A stretch of 64,000 nucleotides of DNA from a virus. The notes beneath the pieces were generated by a model. The model was not told where the DNA came from and did no database searches. It saw nothing but the letters and a program-made list of their open reading frames with translations. Location of the stretch: the IMG/VR virus record IMGVR_UViG_3300042010_000040, positions 28,348 through 92,347 of that record. The stretch is one strand, 5' to 3'. This document shows, piece after piece, positions 25,332 through 34,164 of the stretch; positions within the stretch are counted from its first letter, which is position 1; each line of letters opens with the position of its first letter. Both the position numbers and the translations under genes were made by a program.

Positions 25332-26411
25332 TCAAACTAACGCTAATGTTGCAGCAGAGTACATCGTGCCAAGAAAGGCTGCCGTAACGCTGGTGTCGTT
25401 AGTTGATGCTGACAACACCCTAATAGCAAAATCTGTTTTCTCTGCTACGATAATTCCGGGGTCTCCCTCATGCCGGTAAGGTGTGACCTGACTGACAGCA
25501 ACTTCAAGGGGCATTCTATAGAAACCTAGTGGGGACTGGAAGACCGTAGCCATAGTAACAGTCCTATCTACGCCACCTGATCTTGTCTGGGCGAATAGTA
25601 TTGAGTGGACGCTTAGGGTGTGCCCTGCTGGGACTGTGTAGACAGCTTGTCTTGCTAATCCGAACCCTGCTGGGATCTGTCCTCTGATTGTACCCCCACC
25701 GGAATCGCGAACGTTGATATCGCCTACGTTAACCTTGGTAGTGCCAGCACTCATAATTAGTATCGAGTTAATCCTGAACAATTGAAGTGGAACTGCCACA
25801 GGCGTTGTACCATTCAGTGTAATAGTTTGGTTAACTTCGACATAGTTGATATCAAGACCAAAGATGGTGATTGTTCTAGCACCTACACCGGCAGCGGCGT
25901 CACTCGTACTAGTTGATACTACTTCAAGACTCGTAGCCGCTGTCATCCACGGGTAAAGCCCACCAACAGACCATACATCCTCTGGTAGCGAAGCTTGGTC
26001 AACATCGGGGTTGCTACCTAGACCAGTCACCCTGCGGACACCCGGTACAAGGCCAAGCCCAACAGCAGTGTAGAAATCCATGCCTTTAGGGTGAACGTTT
26101 GTAGTCCACAGAGAACCGTTGCTACTCTTTTCAAGGGCCTTTTCTTGCACTAAAAGAGTTGTAGCAGAGTTAGGAGAGTAAGCCCACAGACCAACCTCAC
26201 CGGGAGCAATCTCTAGTGGATCTGCCTCTGGAAATGCTGAGAGATGATAGCCGTCCACGGTTGTTGGGGCTGCTAACGATGTAGCAATTTTACAGAATGA
26301 AGTGCTCTTGTTATGCACTTCTACTTGTGTACCGACAGTGATGCCAGAAGCTGTGTAGAGGTTTGTCCAAACTCCTTTTGGTACTACAACATCTACTCTT
26401 GTTATCGCCAT
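25332..26411 (-). CDS. Virion structural protein
   Basis: A 359-residue beta-rich protein between the TerS candidate and a smaller relative. It has an N-terminal ~90-residue domain shared with the next gene. The motif 'GLGSNPDVDQASLPEDVWSV' and the repeat-like Thr/Val beta strands are found in uncharacterised virion proteins of other phages. The ATG is preceded by GGGAG. Exact place in the particle unknown. Confidence 0.65.
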   Translation of the reverse strand: MAITRVDVVVPKGVWTNLYTASGITVGTQVEVHNKSTSFCKIATSLAAPTTVDGYHLSAFPEADPLEIAPGEVGLWAYSPNSATTLLVQEKALEKSSNGSLWTTNVHPKGMDFYTAVGLGLVPGVRRVTGLGSNPDVDQASLPEDVWSVGGLYPWMTAATSLEVVSTSTSDAAAGVGARTITIFGLDINYVEVNQTITLNGTTPVAVPLQLFRINSILIMSAGTTKVNVGDINVRDSGGGTIRGQIPAGFGLARQAVYTVPAGHTLSVHSILFAQTRSGGVDRTVTMATVFQSPLGFYRMPLEVAVSQVTPYRHEGDPGIIVAEKTDFAIRVLSASTNDTSVTAAFLGTMYSAATLALV

Positions 26412-26755
26412 ATTGCTATCTCCCTTTAAGAGATGGTTCTTCTAAATTCGTTAGAACCTTATTGTTATTGTTACAAAAGGGAAATTGTATACGTGGTAGG
26501 TAATTCGTACCACTCAGCTCAATTATATTAATAAATATAATTGTGTATAAAATAAATGTATTAGCACCCACGCTACCATGGTCTAATAACTCTCTGAATG
26601 CAAAATCACTCAGCTTCTCCACTCGGTAGCTTACCTACCAGCATTTGTGTGGTTCGCCAGAACCACGGGCTTCCGAACTAGGCAGCTCAGAAATTCTTTT
26701 GAATAACATAAATCCCGAACGATATCACTACGACTGATTTCGTGCGAGTTTCTTG
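26412..26755 (-). other. Structured 344-bp leader region
   Basis: No convincing gene; a 68-codon GTG frame lacks a ribosome-binding site. The region holds a dense series of hairpins: GTGGTTC/GAACCAC (26649-26666, 4-nt loop), GGTAG/CTACC (26625-26639), CTGAATG/CACTCAG (26594-26613), CAATTATATT/AATATAATTG (26520-26543, 10 bp, 4-nt loop), GTGGTA/TACCAC (26493-26513) and GGTTCT/AGAACC (26435-26458). The stem at 26594 pairs fully only in minus-strand RNA, through a G-U wobble. It is a long structured 5' leader of the virion gene or a small RNA. Confidence 0.5.
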
Positions 26756-27160
26756 TTATTCATCTTCATCAGGTTCAACGAATACTAGTGACAGACGTGG
26801 TTTCATTTCGGCCTTGATCTGCTCAGGAGATTGCTCTTCCTCTTCAGTATCACGCTTACCTTCTGCACGAGCTTTGAAGTTTGTAATCTCATCGCTGCTA
26901 GCTGCTTTTTCAACGCTGACAATGGAATTGATAATCCACTTTGCGCTTGCGACAGACTCAGAGTTTACATTTTCATTCTTAAGACTCTTATCAATCAAAG
27001 CTAGAGCAATATCTTCGCGTTCACGAAGCTTGTCAGCCAGTTCACGCAGTTTACTCTTTTTGATTCGAACCTTACTGTTTCCCGAAGTGTTTCTGTTTGA
27101 ACGTGGCCCATCAAACCTAGTATCTGGGCTAGGATTCGGGTTTGTAATTTTCTTAGCCAT
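26756..27160 (-). CDS. Candidate terminase small subunit
   Basis: A 134-residue charged helical protein. The N-terminus is 'SNRNTSGNSKVRIKKSKL', followed by a helical core ('LREREDIALALIDKSLKN', 'ASAKWIINSIVSVEKAA') and an acidic C-terminus. Size, charge pattern and location on the terL side of the genome fit a small terminase. No diagnostic helix-turn-helix is certain. ATG start. Confidence 0.5.
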   Translation of the reverse strand: MAKKITNPNPSPDTRFDGPRSNRNTSGNSKVRIKKSKLRELADKLREREDIALALIDKSLKNENVNSESVASAKWIINSIVSVEKAASSDEITNFKARAEGKRDTEEEEQSPEQIKAEMKPRLSLVFVEPDEDE

Positions 27161-27172
27161 AAATGTTACCTA

Positions 27173-29869
27173 TTAAGATACAGAAGGCATAACGCGGAAG
27201 TTTGTACTCGTTCCGGCGACACCTTCCGCCACATTGACCCAGCCCATCGATCCACCTGCTGCAATTGTATTATTCCAAATCTTGTGACCTCTGGAATAAT
27301 AAAAACCATCGGTTGGAATTGCTGTTGCATAGTGTGGGGTGACAGAGACAAGCATCCACTCTGCTGTTGTACCTAGTTGTGGGATGATCCTTTCGAATAT
27401 CAAAGCACCACCGCTAGGGCAGGTGAGTTCAGGGACACCAGATGCACGTAGACTAATATTACCATTAGATCGTACAGTTACAGCACCGATTGCAAACAGT
27501 GTACGATGTTGTCCGGGGTTTGCCCAACCATGAAGATTTGAAATACGGATGGTCCTGTCAGCATTAGGGGACACATAGCAAGATGGATGGCCCTGCATAT
27601 CAACGTTACCAGAAGCATCAGTAACAACAATTTTGTGTTGTCTGTTGTTCTTAAACAGTGTCATTCCGGTAGTTTGCTTACTGTTCTGTCCCACGTATTC
27701 CCAAGACTGAACTTGGTCAAGGCCTACACTACTAGCGGCAACCATGTTGTCAACAGTACCGAGCATAAACCCACCGGGGCCAACCTGTGTGCGGCTGCTG
27801 ACACCTTCCCTGAAGATACCCCCATCACCAACACCACCTTGAATGAAAGTAGTTGCTACAGTTTGGGATGCGCTAACTTGGTAAGTGCCAGACTTTCCAG
27901 TTGAACCTGTCAACTGTTGGACTATGGTGGTTCCAGCAGTAACCCCAGTACCCGTTAATGACATACCCGCAGCGAACCTGCCAAGCATTGACACATCGTT
28001 CTCAATCGTAAGGGTAGTTCCTGCAATGGAGCCATTACCTCGACCCGCACCAACCGTACCATTGCCAGCATTAGCATGTCTGTTAGCTTGGAAGAATTGT
28101 TGGGCGCCAGTTTGAATGTCAAAACAGATACCTACAGATTCAAACCAAGTTTCCATTACGCTATTGTTACTGCAAGCACCAAGCTCCTTCCAACCCAATC
28201 GGGTTTTTTCACAAGCAAATTGCCCCATAGCCATTACACCAGTGGGGCAACGTGCAGCCTGACCAACACCGGCAATATCAGAAGTACTTTCACCATGACC
28301 ACTTGCATTGTCTGCAACTTCCGAGGGGGTTGGGTCAAATGTCAACAGTACACCGATATCTGATATATCATCTGGTGCTGTGCTCATACCGCCTGTGTAA
28401 CCGTTCTCAAGTTCAATTTGACCGTGTTGGCCAGTGAACATGTAGCCAATACTGCCAATAGCTCCACGGGCACCTACTTGACAATCCTGAAACTTAACAA
28501 ACTGGTTTGGGAGAAGTGAATGAGCATCGGTATATCCGGCTCTTGACCACACACATCTGTTGAAGTTAATGATTCTGACATTGAAGAATGTCGTGTGCCA
28601 CAACCCACCTTGAGTGTACCCAGCATCCCATTTTGCACGGGCATACAATCCCCACTGTGTTGGGTTGACAGGTGCCACGTTAAAGTCTGCTGTTGATGCT
28701 CCGCTTATAGTGAGGTTAGACCACCCGCATTCTGCAACAACGCCAGAGTCAATTTCCACCATCCCGTAAGTAAATCCGGGATCTGCTACAGGAAGAGCAA
28801 CAAACCCACCATTCCTCACGCCGGGGCCGTCAACTGGAACTCTGGAGCGGATGGTTAGCTTAGTTACGGGGGAGAAGCCAGACCCAAGTCTAACCTTACC
28901 CCCACCCTTACTGGACGCATATAGAGATGCTTTTTCACAAGCCAGAGTGTCATCTGTCACGCCGTCAGCCAGTCTACCAAACTCCTCCATCCAAATTTCA
29001 CCGGAAGTAATTCTTTGGAACCTGCCTGTTGGAACACCCACAACAGCGAAAGTATACCCACCATTATCCGGTTCTGTTGAAGCAGAGTCCCATATGAAAT
29101 CACCACCGCCGCGTGGGCCAAGATAAGGTACTCTTGTGGACCACCCAGCATGATAGGATGCGACTTTATAAGTAAGGCCAGTCTTTCTTGGTAGCGTCAA
29201 TAGGTCTGCAACAGAATCAACAGACACCACAGCACTGCCAACATTCAGTGCTGCACCATCGGCAGCAAGGTCTGCAATGCTTACTTTTGTACTTAGAAGA
29301 CCTTCTGTGTAAACAGCAGAAGCCTGTGCATCATTGGCGGAGTCTAAGGAGTCTTGAGCAGAAGCAGCGCTTTCAGCAGCTTTAGTAGTCGCTGTAACTG
29401 CACTTGATGCTGAAGACACAGCCGAAGTTTGACTTGCTGTGGCACTATTGGCAGAAGCTGTTGCAGAGTTAGCCGAATTCGTAGCACTTACCGCAGCTTG
29501 GCTTGCAGACGCAGCAGCAGCATTCTTACTAGCCAATGCACCAGCAGCATCAGCAGCCACTTGAGCTGCCAAGCCATCACTATGAGCTGTCTGATCAAGC
29601 ATCAACAATTCATTAATTGTTGTCTGCGTTGTATCATCTGTAATCTCAATATTACCAATGTTGGCATAAGATCTGTATTCTAAAGAAAATACACTAACAT
29701 GATACCAACCGTTTGGGACATCAATTTCATACTCACCATCTTCATCTGTCTTAAAGTCTTTTGTTACAAACATAAGAACTTGTTCAGAGGTGTTATTAGC
29801 TGTAATCCGAACAGAAGAGTTTTTGTATGGTTCGCCTGTAGGGGTGAGGAGGGTGCCTGAAAGAATCAT
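27173..29869 (-). CDS. Large tailspike with prophage-fibre N-terminal domain
   Basis: An 898-residue receptor-binding protein. Residues 1-~95 match the prophage tail-fibre N-terminal domain ('[20 protein letters not shown]', '[15 protein letters not shown]'). Residues ~100-190 are an Ala/Ser/Thr coiled-coil repeat. From ~290 '[17 protein letters not shown]' opens a pectate-lyase-like beta-helix, and a Gly/Ser/Thr-rich C-terminal region follows. It probably binds or cleaves a host surface glycan. It is the promoter-proximal gene of the virion block and lies directly downstream of the non-coding RNA at 29976-30573. ATG start. Confidence 0.85.
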   Translation of the reverse strand: MILSGTLLTPTGEPYKNSSVRITANNTSEQVLMFVTKDFKTDEDGEYEIDVPNGWYHVSVFSLEYRSYANIGNIEITDDTTQTTINELLMLDQTAHSDGLAAQVAADAAGALASKNAAAASASQAAVSATNSANSATASANSATASQTSAVSSASSAVTATTKAAESAASAQDSLDSANDAQASAVYTEGLLSTKVSIADLAADGAALNVGSAVVSVDSVADLLTLPRKTGLTYKVASYHAGWSTRVPYLGPRGGGDFIWDSASTEPDNGGYTFAVVGVPTGRFQRITSGEIWMEEFGRLADGVTDDTLACEKASLYASSKGGGKVRLGSGFSPVTKLTIRSRVPVDGPGVRNGGFVALPVADPGFTYGMVEIDSGVVAECGWSNLTISGASTADFNVAPVNPTQWGLYARAKWDAGYTQGGLWHTTFFNVRIINFNRCVWSRAGYTDAHSLLPNQFVKFQDCQVGARGAIGSIGYMFTGQHGQIELENGYTGGMSTAPDDISDIGVLLTFDPTPSEVADNASGHGESTSDIAGVGQAARCPTGVMAMGQFACEKTRLGWKELGACSNNSVMETWFESVGICFDIQTGAQQFFQANRHANAGNGTVGAGRGNGSIAGTTLTIENDVSMLGRFAAGMSLTGTGVTAGTTIVQQLTGSTGKSGTYQVSASQTVATTFIQGGVGDGGIFREGVSSRTQVGPGGFMLGTVDNMVAASSVGLDQVQSWEYVGQNSKQTTGMTLFKNNRQHKIVVTDASGNVDMQGHPSCYVSPNADRTIRISNLHGWANPGQHRTLFAIGAVTVRSNGNISLRASGVPELTCPSGGALIFERIIPQLGTTAEWMLVSVTPHYATAIPTDGFYYSRGHKIWNNTIAAGGSMGWVNVAEGVAGTSTNFRVMPSVS

Positions 29870-29975
29870 ATTGTCCCTACTGAGGTGGAGAGCTTGTTTT
29901 GTTTTTATAGAAAGATTTTCTTAAAGCCTATCAACAGGACAACCTGCAATACATTTAGAAATGATAATAGGACTT

Positions 29976-30573
29976 AAGAAAATCAACTCTTTAGAGGAGA
30001 GGGCTAAAGAGTTGATGAAAGAATGTCTACAGGAGAGGATAGACTTCTTTAAGATGCTGACGCGAGAGGAAGAGGAGGAGAACGTCAGCTTTGAAGGCAC
30101 CATTAATAAAGAATTTATACTTGGATGGTGTCGGGTGAAACTAATTTGAGTGGTTGGTACTGAACTCCAACTTGCTGACGGCATATTCAGCAGCATACCC
30201 GCGTTGTGCTATTTCTAGTCTTACGCTGTGTATCAGTCTACACATTCACTCAAAACTGGAGCATACCTTGAAGGAATCTAACCTTCGACAACTTAAACGT
30301 ATTCTAGACTACAGAATAAGGAGCCAACATGAGGCAGCATAAAACTTTAGTTTGAATCTTTAAATTCATTACCCCGTATTAAAACCATTTGAGCATCAAT
30401 AAAGACACACATTGATAAGCTTGTTTAATTCCGAGGATTTCAGAACTCGTCAGTTCATTTCTTTAAGGGGCTCTAAGGCCTACGAAAAGACATTATTATG
30501 TCTCTCGGAATTGGAGTATAAATACTTCCTTTATTTTTCCCTAAAAATTTCCGCTGGTCTTCCTTGACCCAGT
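29976..30573 (-). ncRNA. Candidate ~600-nt structured non-coding RNA
   Basis: No protein gene fits here, but the segment is delimited by a strong minus-strand promoter (30580-30608) and a 13-bp rho-independent terminator (29982-30016). Within it are many stems: AATTCCGAG/CTCGGAATT (30427-30435 with 30504-30512, 9 bp) enclosing AGACAT/ATGTCT (30488-30503) and GAACT/AGTTC (30443-30456); TATTCT/AGAATA (30300-30318, 7-nt loop); GAAGG/CCTTC (30270-30286, 7-nt loop); TGTGTA/TACACA (30227-30244); TGCTGA/TCAGCA (30173-30192); GTTGG/CCAAC (30153-30171); and GCTGACG/CGTCAGC (30056-30089). Size and ornate branching recall the phage-borne ROOL and GOLLD RNAs. Membership cannot be tested here. Confidence 0.65.
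29982..30016 (-). terminator. Strong terminator of the candidate ncRNA
   Basis: Perfect 13-bp stem ATCAACTCTTTAG (29982-29994)/CTAAAGAGTTGAT (30004-30016) with a 9-nt loop, followed on the minus strand by TTTCTT. Confidence 0.8.
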
Positions 30574-30579
30574 AAAACA

Positions 30580-30608
30580 AGTATGAACTATAAAAGTTCT
30601 TTTGTCAA
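30580..30608 (-). promoter_or_regulatory. Strong sigma70-like promoter of the candidate ncRNA
   Basis: TTGACA (30603-30608), a 17-bp spacer and CATACT (30580-30585) on the minus strand. Predicted start is near 30573. It lies just after the small acidic gene at 30633 and has no open reading frame behind it for about 700 bp. Confidence 0.75.
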
Positions 30609-30632
30609 GTAATTGACTAATTTATTTGCAAT

Positions 30633-30779
30633 TTATTCAAAAATAGGCATCACTTTACGGAATTGTGTGTTTCCTTCGGTGATACTTTCGAATGCATACT
30701 CAAATTTAAAGTCTGGATTGTCTTCTTCCCACAAATCTTCTTCAAGTTCTTCGTCTTCAAGATAATCTTCAATTTTCAT
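30633..30779 (-). CDS. Small acidic protein, 48 aa
   Basis: ATG at 30779, overlapping the end of the HNH gene by 11 bp. It encodes 48 residues, very acidic at the N-terminus ('MKIEDYLEDEELEEDLWEED') and ending 'VMPIFE'. Coherent composition and translational coupling support a real gene. Function unknown; DNA mimicry is only a speculation from charge. Confidence 0.6.
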   Translation of the reverse strand: MKIEDYLEDEELEEDLWEEDNPDFKFEYAFESITEGNTQFRKVMPIFE

Positions 30780-31554
30780 TTTTAATCCTATTCTTTCTCT
30801 TTTTGATTGCTATCTTTTCCCAGTCATCTGGGTGTTTAGCGTTCTTTTCTAAATTACATGTTGGACACAGCAGTTGAATATTCTCAGGCCAATTACTCCC
30901 ACCTAATGCAAGCGGCATAATATGATCTGCGTGGTAACTTGTGAATATTAAGTTAGCAAGACATCCTGTACACAGGCCATTTTGTTTAACAAATAAGTTA
31001 TGTATATCGTCTGCTGTAAACTCGCCTTCAGCGTTCTTTATTCTTGCACGTCTTCGGTGTGAATTAGCTTTGAGTGTGGCTTTATTTTCTAAAGTGTAGT
31101 TCTTAGCTCTTTCTTTGTAGCATTCAACGCAACCACCAGAGTCAGCATATTTCTTACTAAAATGTCCTTTTAATTCACAAGCAACATTATCGTAGTAATA
31201 CTTTTCTTCTACATATATGGCTTGTGCTCTGGTTTTAGGTAAGAAAGATAATTCCATTTCAAGAAGTTTTGTTGATTCGGGGCTATCTGGATCAGCAACA
31301 GACTTTAGGAAGTCCATTGTGTCTTTAGCATATTGAATTGCTTCTTTTGCTGTTTGTTTGCGTTTGTATTTCTCTTCAGCCCTATCGGAACTCTGTTCTC
31401 TAAATAAATCGTTTTGTTCGTGAATGCATTCAACACATTTAGTGGATTCAACCATTCTGTCTGCTATATGTCCATTCTTACATTCTTCACCAATAAAGTA
31501 ATATACCTCACCAGCTTTTCTTGCGTCACTTCTACTTATAAATTCCACTACCAC
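30769..31554 (-). CDS. HNH endonuclease with zinc-finger N-terminus
   Basis: A 261-residue mobile endonuclease. Cys pairs at 'CKNGH...CVEC' and 'CELKGH...CVEC' form zinc-finger-like repeats in the N-terminal half. The C-terminal HNH nuclease is 'NGLCTGCLANL', 'YHADHIMPLALGGSNWPENI' and 'LLCPTCNLEKN', with all metal and catalytic residues visible. Starts with GTG at 31554 (a second GTG follows six bases later). It has its own promoter at 31581-31610. Confidence 0.85.
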   Translation of the reverse strand: MVVEFISRSDARKAGEVYYFIGEECKNGHIADRMVESTKCVECIHEQNDLFREQSSDRAEEKYKRKQTAKEAIQYAKDTMDFLKSVADPDSPESTKLLEMELSFLPKTRAQAIYVEEKYYYDNVACELKGHFSKKYADSGGCVECYKERAKNYTLENKATLKANSHRRRARIKNAEGEFTADDIHNLFVKQNGLCTGCLANLIFTSYHADHIMPLALGGSNWPENIQLLCPTCNLEKNAKHPDDWEKIAIKKRKNRIKNEN

Positions 31555-31580
31555 CGTACCTAATCAATGTCAATCTAATT

Positions 31581-31610
31581 AGTATACGGGGTAGATAGCT
31601 TATTAATCAA
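31581..31610 (-). promoter_or_regulatory. Sigma70-like promoter for the HNH gene
   Basis: TTGATT (31605-31610), an 18-bp spacer and TATACT (31581-31586) on the minus strand, between the polymerase-like and HNH genes. Confidence 0.6.
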
Positions 31611-31683
31611 GCTTTCACAATATTTATTTCTTATTTGAAACTGTATTATATTGAGTTTGTCAAGTTATATTTAAAATAATTGT

Positions 31684-32931
31684 TCAAACAGATAACTTCT
31701 CCTCAATAGCAACACCATCTTCTTTCCAATTCAGACTGATAGGCACTAAATAATCCACACCAAACCTTTTACGAAAGCAATCACCCATAGTTTTTGATAG
31801 TAAGTCAGCATTCTTAGTCTGCACCAAAAATGAGTCATGCACTGGCAAGCATGAGATATTCTTTTCAATCATCACCTCTAGAATATCATTAGCCAAATGA
31901 CTATCAGCATTTTGTAAGATACGCCCCATGCTATCTGGGCAACAGAAGAAATCACCAAACTGTGGGTATTTATCATAGATAAGCAACATCACAGCCTTTG
32001 CACCGCCAAGGGAATACTTCTTTTTGTCTTCATCCTTAAGCAGATTAATCTCTTTACGAATAGCACCCTCTGCATCGTCGTCGTTATAGCAGTTAAACAT
32101 GATGTTAACAGCGAGCTTCACGATACGACGATCTACTGTGTTTGTTTCATCTTCAAGAATACCTGAGTAAACGTCTAGTGGAAGGTACTCGACATCAATA
32201 TCCTTGAGAGCAGCAGCTACACGAAAATGTAGATTGCAGAAGTCAATCTCACAAACTTCCTGACCTTCAATCTTAATATCAAGTCGTGCATCCGTATCTC
32301 GATTCTTAATTGCCAGCACATCAGCTTTATAAAATCGACCACCGTAAGCAAACGACTCATTGAAGATACGACAGTAGAAGTTTGTGAGAGTCTTACCACT
32401 ACCATCTTCAATACGAAATGATTCATTCATATGGTTGAGCTTACGAACAACCTCTTCCATTTTCTTGATATCTTGTGTGTTACGATAAGGGATTGAATTC
32501 TTGTCTTCATCTCGCAATTCAATAACCTTCACGGTGTCTTCATATGCTTTCATAGTTTCCTCAATCAATTCTTCCATGTGCCAGACTTCAATGAACTTCT
32601 GGGTTGGAGTGATGTAGCTAACTTCCCTCTTCTCTTTAATCTTATGTGGCTTACCCTTAACATTAACCACATAACCTTCATGTACTAAGTATTCAATACA
32701 ACGAATAACCTTACGAGAGGTAATATCTTTCTTACTACTTGTCTTTGTTCCTCCTGTGTCTCTACTATACACAAGCTTACATTGTTTCTTAAGACAAGCA
32801 ATCAGATTAGTGACAACCACACCTAACGTAGTAATGTCCTTATATCCATACACCCTAATAGCATTACTTACCTCTCTACTAACTTTAATATCATAGGTTA
32901 GTAGCTTAGTATTCAAGATTACATCTCCCAT
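31684..32931 (-). CDS. Divergent palm-domain polymerase-like protein
   Basis: A 415-residue protein. Three spaced motifs resemble the palm of family A DNA polymerases and single-subunit RNA polymerases. Motif A-like: 'EIDFCNLHFRVAAAL' with Asp230. Motif B-like: 'RRIVKLAVNIMFN' (269-280). Motif C-like: 'LPVHDSFLV' with His365-Asp366. 'FYCRIFNESFAYGGRFY' (185-201) precedes motif A. The N-terminal ~110 residues look like a winged helix ('TSRKVIRCIEYLVHEGYVV'). No exonuclease domain is present. ATG start sits directly against AGGAGG, so a later start is possible. It could be a replication, priming or transcription enzyme; the assignment rests on motifs only. Confidence 0.6.
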   Translation of the reverse strand: MGDVILNTKLLTYDIKVSREVSNAIRVYGYKDITTLGVVVTNLIACLKKQCKLVYSRDTGGTKTSSKKDITSRKVIRCIEYLVHEGYVVNVKGKPHKIKEKREVSYITPTQKFIEVWHMEELIEETMKAYEDTVKVIELRDEDKNSIPYRNTQDIKKMEEVVRKLNHMNESFRIEDGSGKTLTNFYCRIFNESFAYGGRFYKADVLAIKNRDTDARLDIKIEGQEVCEIDFCNLHFRVAAALKDIDVEYLPLDVYSGILEDETNTVDRRIVKLAVNIMFNCYNDDDAEGAIRKEINLLKDEDKKKYSLGGAKAVMLLIYDKYPQFGDFFCCPDSMGRILQNADSHLANDILEVMIEKNISCLPVHDSFLVQTKNADLLSKTMGDCFRKRFGVDYLVPISLNWKEDGVAIEEKLSV

Positions 32932-32937
32932 CCTCCT

Positions 32938-33165
32938 CTATACCTCCCTACTATCATATAACGCAATTTTAGAGACAAAATGCTCTGTAGGCCACAGCCA
33001 CAAAGGCTTGTAGCAAAAATCCCATAAATAAGTTTGCCTAAATTCGTCTGTAGGCATCAAATCTGAACAACCATATTGGCACACACAGCAGCACCTTGTC
33101 AACTCTCCCACAACATTATTTTTATTCCAAACAAATCTATTCACCGCTTGCAATCCCTGAATCAT
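32938..33165 (-). CDS. Cys-rich small protein upstream of the polymerase-like gene
   Basis: Up to 75 residues with 'CCCVCQYGC' and further Cys and Trp residues ('WDFCYKPLWLWP'), suggesting a zinc-binding protein. It ends seven bases before the polymerase-like gene and is probably co-transcribed with it. The ATG at 33165 has no ribosome-binding site. A GTG at 33144 after AGGGA is an alternative start. Confidence 0.5.
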   Translation of the reverse strand: MIQGLQAVNRFVWNKNNVVGELTRCCCVCQYGCSDLMPTDEFRQTYLWDFCYKPLWLWPTEHFVSKIALYDSREV

Positions 33166-33176
33166 GCGTGTAATAT
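33148..33176 (+). promoter_or_regulatory. Promoter of the plus-strand early block
   Basis: TTGCAA (33148-33153), a 17-bp spacer and TAATAT (33171-33176). Predicted start is near 33183, 26 bases before the first plus-strand gene. It overlaps the 5' end of the divergent Cys-rich gene. Confidence 0.7.
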
Positions 33177-33208
33177 GACTTCATCAACTGAACGAAGGAG
33201 AGAAATAA

Positions 33209-33382
33209 ATGATTTTGAAAGACTTGATTGATGCTTTACAGAGAGCAGAGGAAGCTAATGACTTGTTGCTGAGGTTGTGGTTGCAGATTGACGTGTATTC
33301 CGGAGAGCTTCGAGAGGGTAAGCTTGATGTTCATACCCTCAATGAGTTGCTGCATTTCTTTAATTTCGATGATAGCGAATAG
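33209..33382 (+). CDS. Small helical protein, 57 aa
   Basis: First gene of the plus-strand block, with AAGGAG in the leader and an ATG at 33209. Leu/Glu-rich amphipathic helices ('LIDALQRAEEANDLLLRLWL'). Function unknown. Confidence 0.65.
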   Translation: MILKDLIDALQRAEEANDLLLRLWLQIDVYSGELREGKLDVHTLNELLHFFNFDDSE

Positions 33383-33392
33383 GAGAACCCAA

Positions 33393-33548
33393 ATGCCCAT
33401 CATCCACCTACACACCTACCGTCTCCTGAAACAAATCCTTGAACATGCAGATAAGGTTGTGATAGTGTCGGTAAACACAGATGATGGGAAGCAAATGGCA
33501 TATACTTATGTGAAACGTAAACAAACTGAGAAGGGAGAGAAGAAATAA
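33393..33548 (+). CDS. Small basic protein, 51 aa
   Basis: ATG at 33393 behind AGGAG. Starts 'MPIIHLHTYRLLKQIL' and ends in Lys/Glu-rich 'KRKQTEKGEKK'. Its stop overlaps the next ATG by one base. Function unknown. Confidence 0.65.
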   Translation: MPIIHLHTYRLLKQILEHADKVVIVSVNTDDGKQMAYTYVKRKQTEKGEKK

Positions 33549-33988
33549 TGGGAATGTACACAGAAATTCAAGGTACTATTGAGTTTACAACCGAAACACT
33601 GGCTGAATGTTTTGTAGGAAAGAATCAGTGGTCAATGATGGGTCACACATTGGATAAAGTAAAACCGTTCATCACATTCAGCCGAAGTCACTGGATACCA
33701 CATTCAGGTGATGGTGTAAAGTCAATTGAAGGTAATATTGTAAAGTTTCACAGTGAGCTTAAGAACTATGACCACACAATCGAAGAGTTCTTGAAGCTAC
33801 TTCCTTTTATGGCTAAGAAATGGTGCTTAGAAACTCGTTATGAAGAATGCAGTAACTGGACATTGCACAGGAATGATGAAGAAGATATCGACGTGAATGG
33901 TGATAACTACTTTGACAGAGAGCGGAGTAATGTTCCCGAGCAAATCTATCCAGATATTGATGTGTTTGATGAGAGTAACTTGAAATGA
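33548..33988 (+). CDS. Hypothetical protein, 146 aa
   Basis: Starts 'MGMYTEIQGTIEF' and ends in an acidic tail. The fold is not recognised. Overlaps neighbours on both sides (1 and 4 bp), so it belongs to the early operon. Confidence 0.65.
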   Translation: MGMYTEIQGTIEFTTETLAECFVGKNQWSMMGHTLDKVKPFITFSRSHWIPHSGDGVKSIEGNIVKFHSELKNYDHTIEEFLKLLPFMAKKWCLETRYEECSNWTLHRNDEEDIDVNGDNYFDRERSNVPEQIYPDIDVFDESNLK

Positions 33989-34164
33989 CCCACAATTTCC
34001 GAGACAAAGACATAGACGAAATCTTCGTCATCCATTCACCAAACAACACTCTCCTCCACGTAAGCTATCTTGGCCCAACAGAGGAGACATTTTACACGAG
34101 GGCTGATATAGTGGCGATGTTGGACATTATTGATGGGAAGGAAGAGGGAGCGCTACGTAAATGA
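33985..34164 (+). CDS. Hypothetical protein, 59 aa
   Basis: ATGA overlap with the previous gene, and again with the next gene. 'MTHNFRDKDIDEIFVIHSP' at the start and 'RADIVAMLDIIDGKEEG' near the end. Unknown function. Confidence 0.65.
   Translation: MTHNFRDKDIDEIFVIHSPNNTLLHVSYLGPTEETFYTRADIVAMLDIIDGKEEGALRK

Noticed and set aside
26416-26622. 68-codon GTG frame in the structured leader
   Set aside because: No ribosome-binding site, low-complexity AT core, and interrupted by the hairpins described.
29961-30149. A plus-strand 62-codon frame, Lys/Glu-rich and protein-like
   Set aside because: It has no ribosome-binding site or promoter, is antisense to its neighbours, and contains the 13-bp terminator of the minus-strand RNA. 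It remains the main alternative to the ncRNA 3' end.
30263-30320. tRNA-like hairpins with 7-nt loops (T-arm and anticodon-arm geometry) in the 600-nt RNA
   Set aside because: No acceptor stem, no D arm, and the loop lacks the conserved TTC. Not a tRNA.
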